Below the pieces are notes generated by a model, which was given only the letters and a program-made list of their open reading frames with translations, was not told the origin of the DNA and made no database searches. Below, piece after piece: positions 55,792 to 64,000 of a stretch of 64,000 nt of DNA. The stretch is from Paraphaeosphaeria minitans. Taxonomy: Eukaryota > Ascomycota > Dothideomycetes > Pleosporales > Didymosphaeriaceae. The stretch's first letter is position 1. Each line of letters opens with the position of its first letter. The translations under genes and the position numbers were made by a program. The stretch covers positions 4,030,001-4,094,000 of the forward strand of contig WJXW01000004.1 of the NCBI GenBank assembly GCA_015832175.1, given 5' to 3'.

Positions 55792-57447
55792 TTATTCTAA
55801 TGGATGTCCTTTCGGGTCCTCTGCTGCAAGCGCCCCTTTGGGTTTCCTGGTCTGTATGGACCCAAGCCATGTCTTCCACTCTTCCCGACTCGCTTCAACC
55901 CCAACCTGTCTATAACCTTTTGTCTGTCTTTCTGTCATGAGCTTCACGGGCTCTCTAGGCGCTTGGTACAACACCAGATACAGCTCGACTTTCGCTCCAG
56001 CTTCTGCGTCTTCGATGACCTTCAACACACCCTTACCTATCTCTTCCAACGGTCCACCATGTTTGAGTAACAACTTGATCATCTCGCCTTGACCTATGGT
56101 CCCAGATTTGAGCAACATCGCAAGCGGAGTAGCACTGTTTGCGAACTCCCCGTCGCCCAGATGAATGTTCACATGCTTCTCCTCGAGAAGATATCTCGCC
56201 ACTGGCAGCCGTCTCTCGATGGGATTGGCGCTCGATCCAGCTGCTCGTCCCAGCGGCGTGGTGGAGAACTTGTGGCTGACGTGGTGCATGTCTGCGCCGT
56301 ACTCGTCAATAAGGAGCCTGCACGTCTCCGCACAGCCTTCTGCGCAAGCCGAAATGAGGCGACGATTTAGTCGGTCGTTCTTTGTGACGGTGGGTTCGTT
56401 GTGTTTGTCCGGAATCTTAGTCGGACTGGAGAGTAGGGTTTCCCACACGAGTTTAAACAGGTCTGGGATGTCGCGTTTCTCCATGGCATCCTCGGTGGAG
56501 TTGAAGATGTTGGCTTGTTCTGCCTCGGGTAATTCGACGTATTCGAAGGAGCCGTCTTCCTTTTGTTCGGTCAGGAATGGAAGCAAGAGGCGAACTGATT
56601 CGATCGATGTGAGCGATATAACAGGTGCGAGGTATTCAATGATTGCAGCTTTCTGCGTTCGAGTCACGGGCGAGCCGAAGCATCCACTTTGCAGGACGAA
56701 ATCAATCATGTCTCGCGGATCTCGGCCTCCTCGGCATTCCGCAGCCCATTGCAAATCCGAGGTCCCAATGTGCAACTTTCGTTCCACAGCCTGTGGGTGC
56801 TCCAGCACCTTTTTCACCATGGAAACTTCTCCAGACCGCAGTGCAGCATGCAAATCGTTAAGCGGGTCTGCTTCGAACGTGATGTTGGCGCCGTGTTCCA
56901 ACAGCCACTCGACGACTTCGTCGCGAGCAGCTACAAGAGCATTCGTGAGAGGCGTCGTGTCTCGGTCGTCTTTGGCGTTTATATCTGCACGTCCAACGTC
57001 GATGAGCACTTTGACACATTCCAGCTTGCCCTCCCACGCTGCGGTGTGCAGAGCATGTAGCATCTCGGCTTGAGGATAAGAGTAGTCTATACCGTCCTCG
57101 TCGGGCTCGTTGATATCTTCTCTTTTTGCCTCTTTGATATCGAGAGATATGCCTAGCTCGAACAACTCTATGAGAAGACACGGATCATTTTGGTCGACTG
57201 CCCACTCATGCATTGCTGGTCCGTATCGAGGAAATTTCTCCAGTATCTCTCTGAGCTTGGTCTTTCGCTCTTCGCCAGCCGGCATTCTGTGTACACGCTT
57301 GCGATGGAATGGGTTTCTACCACCTTGGTCATACCAGAAGGGGTCTTCCATGTGCTCTCGAGCGGGCGGCATACAAGAGATAGCCATGCCCTCTGGCACT
57401 TCCATGTCGAAGAGATCGAGTTCTTTTGCTGTAGGTAGTCGAGCCAT
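55792..57447 (-). CDS. Ankyrin-repeat protein, 551 aa
   Basis: Single-exon gene. Ankyrin motifs are spread through the protein: ALHTAAWEGKLECVKVLIDVGRADINAKDDRDTTPL (about 133-168, split here by reading), ALVAARDEVVEWLLEHGANI, DLHAALRSGEVSMVKKVLEH, and later ISACAEGCAETCRLLIDEYGADMH, then TPLGRAAGSS and LLLKHGG. Between them (about 235-350) is a helical stretch without clear repeats. No catalytic domain, signal peptide or membrane segment. Such proteins bind partners; this one's partner is unknown. A TATA box lies 50 bp upstream of the ATG on the minus strand. Confidence 0.85.
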   Translation of the reverse strand: MARLPTAKELDLFDMEVPEGMAISCMPPAREHMEDPFWYDQGGRNPFHRKRVHRMPAGEERKTKLREILEKFPRYGPAMHEWAVDQNDPCLLIELFELGISLDIKEAKREDINEPDEDGIDYSYPQAEMLHALHTAAWEGKLECVKVLIDVGRADINAKDDRDTTPLTNALVAARDEVVEWLLEHGANITFEADPLNDLHAALRSGEVSMVKKVLEHPQAVERKLHIGTSDLQWAAECRGGRDPRDMIDFVLQSGCFGSPVTRTQKAAIIEYLAPVISLTSIESVRLLLPFLTEQKEDGSFEYVELPEAEQANIFNSTEDAMEKRDIPDLFKLVWETLLSSPTKIPDKHNEPTVTKNDRLNRRLISACAEGCAETCRLLIDEYGADMHHVSHKFSTTPLGRAAGSSANPIERRLPVARYLLEEKHVNIHLGDGEFANSATPLAMLLKSGTIGQGEMIKLLLKHGGPLEEIGKGVLKVIEDAEAGAKVELYLVLYQAPREPVKLMTERQTKGYRQVGVEASREEWKTWLGSIQTRKPKGALAAEDPKGHPLE

Positions 57448-58162
57448 ATTGAAAAGAAAAGTCTAGCACCGCAGATAGAGCAAGTCTGGGGTTGCACTTA
57501 TATAGAGAATGTTGGGGGCCGCTGGCGCGCCTGATGTCAAAGGCAGCCGCAGGCTAGGGCAAGGCGGGGCCTAAATGCGTTCTGCAGGTAGTAAGCCTTA
57601 AACCTAACCAACCTACATCGCATTGACCGGTGAAAGTAAACTTGTCCTTGGAAATGCCAGATACGCCATGGTGAGTGTACACAAAGAAGATCGATTAGCG
57701 TCCAAGGTAGTAGTAGCGGGGTCCCTTTGGCTATACGATGATGAACATGGACGCAAAGGCAACGTCCTGTAGGAAGAACTCTCGCAGGTGGCTTAGGACT
57801 TTTATCTATGTCCGCAGTGTTCTTGTTGTCGGTAATGCCCAATTTTTCCACACGACAGCTGTTGATACGGACAGCTGAACGAACATTAGTGGCATCGTTT
57901 GATGGTTAGTAACCCGGCCCGTTTATGCGAACGCATTGTTTGCAGTTTCACAACTTGATAACCTAGGTAGACTCGAATACCGGCACGTAGGTGCGATGAG
58001 ACGACGATGAGACGACGTGCGGGCCCTGGGGTGTGTCCGAGCTGGAAGAATGTACTTTTCCTCAACAGGACAGGACAGGACAGGACACTAGGCCTAAACG
58101 GCAACATACCTAGGCTCGCCACTTCCGCGCGATCCCACATCTCGTTTCCATCGCCGAATCCT
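57448..58162. other. Divergent intergenic, nothing else recognised
   Basis: 715 bp; promoters of the ankyrin gene (-) and the Zn2Cys6 gene (+). A GGACA run occurs at about 58067-58085. Confidence 0.4.
57497..57504 (-). promoter_or_regulatory. TATA box of ankyrin gene
   Basis: TATATAAG on the minus strand, 50 bp upstream of the ATG; the leader would be about 20 nt. Confidence 0.5.
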
Positions 58163-60362
58163 ATGGAGCGCGCATCTTCCCAAGAAGAGTCCCCTGGATT
58201 AACCCCTGGTCTTCCCAAAAGGAAAATACCACCTTCGAACGACTGGCTTCCCCGTAAAGCAAAATTCCAACGCAAGCGTTCTGCTACCGCTTGCCAGCTT
58301 TGTCGCACCCGGAAGACAAAATGCGACAACAACCGCCCTATATGCTCAAAGTGCCATGAGCTCGGTGCAGAATGCATCTACCAAGATCAGGCTGATGTTG
58401 AACCGTATGTCTGTTTGTATGTTGGCTTTGCTGATACGAAGCATTAACAACCATACAGTCCTCCAAGTCAAATCCTACAGCGGCTGGAGTATCTTATTGG
58501 ACTGGTGGAATCCGAAGTACCCAAAGATGGTTATGATCATCCCACGCATGAGGCTTCCGCGGGTATTCTACCATCTTTAGCAGACACCAGTGAGACACTG
58601 CAGGATCCGTCCTTCCACAGCCTGGCCGCTGAGCACGTCTCCACACCCGCAAGCTCTGCTCACTTGCCTCAAGTGCCGCGACATGAGTACTTTGGCTCGA
58701 GCGAGGATGTACTCGGCTGGTCGATTCTTGCAGGTAATTATGATCGCCGTTGGATCGAGGCATTCATCTTCGACCCAACACTACCTAGCGATGACCTGTC
58801 TGGAACTCCTACCTCGCCTAGGGTCACCGATGACTCCCTGCGAAACAAATTTGAAGATCCGCGGCAGGATTCGCATGCGCATCCTGACATACGCGAGGAA
58901 GACGTACCACAACTGGTCGAAGCTTTCCTACTCAATGTTCACGTAAAGGTATGATGCTGATGCTAATATCACCAAACGATGAAACTGATGATCCAAATCA
59001 AGAATCCAATATTCGACCCAAACTACCTGCGAAGCATGGCGAATGCTGTTGTGGATCGAGGTTTCGACTGGGACGCATCTACCTGTTTAGTTCTTACTGT
59101 GTGTGCGCTTGCTGCGATATCTTCCACCTTTGCCTGCCACCCGATACGCGGAATAAACACATCCTCGGATGATCCAGTACTTTCAGAAACCAGCCTATCC
59201 ACCACTCCGGGATATCACATGGCTGAAGCATACTACATTGCCTCGCGCAAAAGAATTGGGTTGCTCAAAGACACACTGCTCGCAACGGAATGCCACTTCA
59301 TGTCTGGTGTCTACGAGATGTACTCATTACGGCCTCTTCAGGCAGCTATCTCATTCAACCGGGCGTGCGTGACATTCCAGACATTGACCTGGATGCGAAC
59401 GGAGTACTACATAACGGAAAGCCAACTCGGTAAAGCGAGAGCAAGTCGGTTGTACTGGTCCTGTTTGAAATCGGAACACGAGGTATCAATAGAGATACGG
59501 TTCCCTTCTTCAGGCTTGACGAAACTCAACTACACGAGTGCGTTTCCGCCGCCACCTTCGGCAACGAATACGGAGGACTGGTGCCGCATGTTCACCCAGG
59601 TAGAGGCGGATTCTCCTCACTCGACACATTCGTTATGGACACAGAACGAGTTCGAACATGGCTGGTATTACTATCTGGCAGACATCGCAGCTCGGCGCCT
59701 CTTGCAGCGAGTCATTGAACTTTTCTACAAAAAGAGTGAAGTCGCATGGCTCGAGTTCCCGTTCCCGACACTTGTCCACACAGTCGAAGAGCTGGACAGG
59801 CAGCTCGTGGAGTGGTAAATATAGCCCCGGGACGTGATTGGCCTTGTCGATATCCTACTGACAGTGGCAACTGTACAGGCACCGCGCTCTACCCGGCGTC
59901 ATTTCCTTCGACTTTGACAGTACCGCCTCCCACGACGAACTGGCGTTTCACCTCCAAGCCCGAGCTTTGGAGATCAAAGAGCGTATTTATCGTCCCTTCT
60001 TGTACCGCATGATCCATCAAAAGGGCAACTGCAACTTTTCCGAGCCAAATGCCCTCGAGCCGTTCGCCACATTGCATGCCATTACGTGCTCGAAGCTGAT
60101 CCAGCAGTGGAACGTACGGCATCGCCATCACGGCACTTGGCTGATGTCAAGGCAGAGCTTCGCGTGTGCTCTTTTCCTGCTTGCAGGAGGACTTGCTGGG
60201 ATTGAAGTCCTCCCTGTTGCGCAATGCAGCGACAGTGTCCAGGCCTCCATCGCTACTCTGAAGTTCTGGGAAGATGAGGCGCCCGATCTGAAGGCGTCCC
60301 GTCGGATCTTGCAGGACATTTACAGCCTGCTGCATGAGCAGCAAACATCGACGAGTGCGTGA
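58163..60362 (+). CDS. Zn2Cys6 transcription factor, 675 aa
   Basis: Four exons: 58163-58404, 58459-58948, 59003-59814 and 59879-60362, all frames matching. The zinc cluster is ACQLCRTRKTKCDNNRPICSKCHELGAEC (about 49-77) with six Cys; a basic stretch (RKAKFQRKRS) just before it is a likely nuclear signal. The middle homology region lies in exons 2-4, with PQLVEAFLLNVHVKNPIFDP, FDWDASTCLVLTVCALAA and CRMFTQVEADSP. A short coiled-coil dimer region (ILQRLEYLIGLVESE) follows the cluster. It is followed, 750 bp on, by a sugar transporter in the same direction, a common regulator/transporter arrangement; the link is inferred. Confidence 0.9.
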
Positions 60363-61114
60363 TTGCGATACTGCAGCGACACCATTACAGACCAGAAAAA
60401 GACAAACAAGTCGTATCCGACCGTCAATGAAGCAGCTGCTGGTGCGGTGCTGGTATGAACGAGGTTGGGATGACGGAACGGATTTCCGCGCAGTGGTGTC
60501 GCATCGAGGGACCACCAGGGTCATGGCCACTACGTCATCGGCACCAGTCCATCAGTAGCGCCGCGCGTGTGGAACGCTAGCTACGATAGACCAAGGTCCA
60601 CTAGTGTGTCCGAATAGCCCCGTCCAATCAGCGATCCGTCCAAACTAGCTCAGCACGTGAGGCGATGGAAAATTTAGCGTCGGCTTCAGTATCTAGTAAC
60701 CCTTCTAGATATCGCCTTTTTCCGTGTGGAAATGTGGAAATTTACTGCAACAAGACCTCAGTACCTCCGAATAGCCGCAGCCAATTGAAAGCCGCTATCT
60801 GTATGGTTATCCAAACCCGGGGTGGCTTACGAAGCCAAGGGCCCCGAAGAGCACGCAGCGCGCCAGCTTGACTGATTCATGGCGCAAAGTTCGCGGCTGG
60901 GGCCCCCGCAGCTAGCATGAGTCTTTATGCGGAGACTCTCCAGAGCCGCAGGAAACGCGACAACGCTAGATCCGGATTTCAAGCCTTACCTATAAGTACA
61001 CCATCGTCCCTTGCTCTGCAGAGACTCCACCTCCTCCGCAGAGGACGATTCTCCTCTCCTCGTGTCCTGGATCTTGCGACTTCCACACAAAAGACACCTC
61101 AGTCGTAGTTCATC
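60363..61114. other. Intergenic, nothing recognised
   Basis: 752 bp between the Zn2Cys6 factor and the sugar transporter; presumed promoter of the latter. Confidence 0.4.
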
Positions 61115-63005
61115 ATGGACAAGATTCATCGCTTCAATGTGGTGCATCGCTTTGAAAAGCGAGCACTGCTCATCGCGTAATAATACCTCATGGTCACATC
61201 TCTCCATCGCTAACGGCACCTTCTAGCATCAATTGCATAGCTGGCCTTTCCATCCTTTTCTTTGGGTATGATCAGGGAATGATGGGTAAGCACATCTTCT
61301 ATGACTATCTCAACAAGGCGACTAAGCAGGGCCAACAGGTGGTGTCAACACGGCATACGACTACTACACAAGAATGGGATTTGGACATAAAGGCGCAGAC
61401 GGTGGCGTGGTCGTTACCAACGATATCCTCCAGGGCGGTATCGTATCCGTCTACTACCTGGGTACACTTGTAGGTGCTCTCGTTGGAGGTTGGTTCGGAG
61501 ATCGTTTTGGACGCATCAAGACCATCTTCTTGGGAGCAGCAATTGGCGTTGTGGGTGCGACACTTCAGACTTCAGCCATGGATCACCAATGGATGATCTG
61601 CGCTCGTCTCGTCAACGGATGGGGCACTGGGATCCTCAATTCCATCATTCCTGTGTGGGCAACCGAAACTGCAGAGCATACCTCGCGTGGCCAATTCATT
61701 GCCATCGAGTTTACACTAAACATCTTTGGTGAGTGCCATTCCACACGATTGGCAACATTATCGAGGTTGAGACGCTAATAGTACTCCAGGTGTTGTCTTG
61801 GCCTATTGGATCGAATACGGATGCTCCTTCTACGGCGACGGGACTTCATCCTTCATCTGGCGCTTTCCCATCGCTTTCCAGATTCCCATGCTGCTCATGC
61901 TTATGATTCTTGTCATATTCTTTCCAGAAAGTCCCCGGTGGCTTGTCAAAGTAGGCCGAGAAGACGAAGCACGTTATGTTCTCGGGCGGCTCCGTGGAAA
62001 TGGTACTGGAGAAGAACAAGAGAAGGCAGAGGCCGAGTTTCAAGACATCGTCAACTCTGTCGAGATTGAACGCTCCGGAAGCAAGGGATCTCAGTCTTAC
62101 TTCCACATGTTCTTTGGCATTGGTTCAGGAAAGCTTCACACAGGCCGACGAGTGCAATTGGTCATTTGGCTCCAGATCATGCAGGAATGGGTGGGGATTG
62201 CAGGTGAGTTTTCAGTAAGAAGAAGAGCGAATTCGTTGAGACTGACATACTTAACCCAGGTGTGACAATTTATGCACCAACTATCTTTGGCATCGCAGGC
62301 ATGTCGCCTGAGAAACGTCAGTGGATCGCAGGCCTAAACAATATCTTTTACATGTTTTCGACTTTGATCTGCGTTTTCACGCTCGACCGGATCGGGCGAC
62401 GCTGGACTCTCTACTGGGGCTCAGTTGGACAGTGTATTGCGATGGCGCTCGCCGGCGGCTTCTCATACCTAGGTCGACAGGGTACCCTGGAAGATAATGC
62501 TGCCAAGGCCTCAGCATACGGAAACGCTGCCGTGTCCATGGTCTACATCTTCACGTTTATCTTCGGCGCGACCTGGCTGACAGTGCCGTGGCTATACCCT
62601 GCGGAGATCTTTCCACTTGAGGTGCGTGCCAAGGGCAATGCGTGGGGAGTCGTGGGTTGGTCAATCGGCAACGGATGGCTTACGCTCCTGTGCCCCGTCA
62701 TGTTCAAGGCGCTCAGCGAGAAAACGCTTTACATTTTTGCGGCCTGCAATGCAATCACCATCCCCATGGTGTGGGCATTATATCCCGAGACGAACCAACG
62801 CACACTGGAGGAGATCGATTTGCTATTTGCTGCGGACAGCATCTGGAACTGGGAGGCGGAGAAGAATTTCACAAGGTTGCAAGAACAGATGGGTGTGGGT
62901 ATGTCTGGCTCGCGTGCCGATGAAGAGGCGCCTCACAGCCGCAAAGGCAGCGTCGTTCGTGGCATGAGCCTGCACTACGAGGGTACAAAGCCGCAAGACA
63001 GATAG
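61115..63005 (+). CDS. MFS sugar transporter, 556 aa
   Basis: Plasma-membrane hexose/quinate-type transporter of the MFS sugar-porter family. Five exons: 61115-61176, 61227-61285, 61339-61728, 61790-62203 and 62260-63005 (introns of 50-61 nt). Family signatures are in place: LFFGYDQGMMGGVNTAYDYY, GDRFGRIK (motif A), MICARLVNGWGTGI, FPESPRWLV, LDRIGRRWTLYWGS, WLTVPWLYPAEIFPLEVRAKG (motif PxxxPAEIFP) and YPETNQRTLEEIDLLF. Twelve membrane helices are expected. The C-terminal 70 residues are hydrophilic with Ser, His and Arg, likely cytosolic. The substrate is not determined by sequence. Confidence 0.92.
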
Positions 63006-63517
63006 TTGGGCAATGATTCGACTAGAAGGATGCAAGCAGGCTCGGAATCGCTGGGTGTATTGGCCATGTCTCTATGTTCAGGCGTCAATTGTCTGGCAAA
63101 ACACACAAATTTCAAGGTTACAGTTGTGTGGCACATTGCTATATTCGAAACATTTCAGCAAGCTCAGAGATGTCATCAGATTTGCATGCGTATATCGGAG
63201 AGGTCATGTGCGGCAGTCGTGGCAGATCATGACATCTAACAATGCTCAGCTCGGATTTTACCCGGAAAAGCCAAGCGCCCCAACCCCGCGGTACACACCA
63301 GCGCAACCCAGGCTTCCATGGACACATCACTCCATTGTCGTAAGGAACCTCCGCGCTCGTTACTTCACGAGGAAAGCTGCTATTGATGCGCATCTAGACC
63401 TCAGTCGAAGTACCTCAGCAACAGCTCTCGTCAAATCATACTGTACGAGGTCTCCCTCAGGCGCTATCCAGCAAGCACTGTGCAATCCTGACGGAAACCT
63501 CCATTTAGAACAGAAAC
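63006..63517. other. Intergenic, nothing recognised
   Basis: 512 bp. A 189-codon open frame (63013-63582) runs through it but has no recognisable domain. Confidence 0.4.
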
Positions 63518-64000
63518 ATGCCAGAATTGACGGGACTTCCGGCAAAAATCTGGGAATTTGCTTTCTTTCCATACAGGGGTGACCCGGTTCCACAACGAGA
63601 GGCACAAGCCAAAGCGTGGCCAAACATTCTTTCAAAATTAGCGGATCTGGCCGAACGTGAAGACTGGATTGGGACGAATGCGGATGGTTCTGATGCGACG
63701 GAAAACCAGATCCTTCACAACTACATATCCTTCACATATTTTCGACTGGTGCTTGAGGGGAGAAAAGTGGTGGCTAGTGAGGATGGAAATTACGCTACCT
63801 TCAACACTGGGCTTCTGGATTCATTTGACCAAGAAATCTTCGGTTTCTTCCAAAGGAACACGCAGCCGGGGAAGCAACCTTGGTATTTTCTCCGATGGGC
63901 CATCGAGTCCGACCGCGAACTCATGACGTTTTTCAATCCCACACCAGACATGGCGGACTACGTAACAGCTGCATCCGACTTAGTATACGATTGGCGCCGG
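63518..64000 (+). CDS. DUF3825-like protein, 5' part (runs off window)
   Basis: Open frame from an ATG at 63518 to the window edge, 161 codons with no stop. The reading shows LADLAEREDWIG, then ILHNYISFTYFRLV, GNYATFNTGLLDSFDQEIFGFF, WYFLRWAIESDRELM and MADYVTAASDLVYDW. The chain EDW - NPIL/ILHNY - FNTGLL - FGFF - P...A.Y - L.YDW is the pattern I know from DUF3825, a domain of unknown function seen mainly in bacteria. No partner domain is visible before the edge. Assignment is from memory of the pattern, so moderate. The upstream half lacks introns. Confidence 0.65.
   Translation, partial: MPELTGLPAKIWEFAFFPYRGDPVPQREAQAKAWPNILSKLADLAEREDWIGTNADGSDATENQILHNYISFTYFRLVLEGRKVVASEDGNYATFNTGLLDSFDQEIFGFFQRNTQPGKQPWYFLRWAIESDRELMTFFNPTPDMADYVTAASDLVYDWRR

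Noticed and set aside
63013..63582. 189-codon plus-strand frame between the sugar transporter and the DUF3825-like gene
   Set aside because: No recognisable domain; overlaps the better supported start at 63518 in another frame.
1..64000. CRISPR arrays, transposases, rRNA, viral genes
   Set aside because: Searched by eye for spaced repeats, integrase/transposase or polymerase motifs and rRNA-like stretches; none seen.

Overview
This is a stretch of nuclear chromosome from a filamentous ascomycete (Pezizomycotina). The signs are many short GT-AG introns (about 44-90 nt) with CTRAY-type branch sites close to the acceptor, three Zn2Cys6 transcription factors, and fungal versions of VPS34, NSE4, SET9, RPB9, PIN1/ESS1, BUD4, MRH4, HAT1, ADE8 and PIC2. 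The overall look (dispersed GTAG/CTAC tetranucleotides, compact gene spacing) would fit Dothideomycetes, but that placement is a guess. No rDNA, CRISPR array, origin or intact transposon was seen.

Layout. 1-4.5 kb: the 3'-truncated VPS34 lipid kinase (-), divergent from NSE4 of the SMC5/6 complex (+). 5-8.4 kb: a decayed FAD monooxygenase, an NTF2/SnoaL-like ORF lacking an ATG, and an unknown protein. 8.6 kb: a tRNA-Val(CAC) gene whose D-loop is split by a 55-nt segment with the full look of a spliceosomal intron. 9.6-14 kb: a small membrane protein, a RING protein, and a probably N-myristoylated Gly/Met-rich protein behind a long repeat-filled promoter and leader. 14.5-22.9 kb: a Zn2Cys6 factor, SET9 (histone H4K20 methyltransferase) divergent from mitochondrial uL14, then RPB9 (RNA polymerase II) divergent from PIN1/ESS1 (the prolyl isomerase of the polymerase II tail). 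23-28.5 kb: minisatellites, an unknown protein, and a second low-complexity protein starting MGNSS. 29.6-38.1 kb: BUD4 divergent from MRH4 helicase, then an unknown Cys-containing protein.

38.9-45.6 kb is more accessory: a broken nitronate monooxygenase, an MFS drug/polyamine-type transporter, a cytochrome b5 reductase and a Zn2Cys6 factor side by side. 46-53.9 kb returns to housekeeping: an Ap4A phosphorylase-like protein, the mitochondrial phosphate/copper carrier, a ZIP metal transporter divergent from HAT1, and GAR transformylase. 54.9-64 kb holds a small secreted Cys-rich protein, an ankyrin-repeat protein, a Zn2Cys6 factor next to a sugar transporter, and the start of a DUF3825-like gene cut by the window edge.

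Neighbouring genes suggest shared control at several divergent promoters (VPS34/NSE4, SET9/uL14m, RPB9/PIN1, BUD4/MRH4, ZIP/HAT1). The most unusual signal is the tRNA gene with a spliceosomal-type intron in its D-loop. Exon boundaries given here come from reading frames, splice consensus and remembered family patterns; no alignment or expression data were available.
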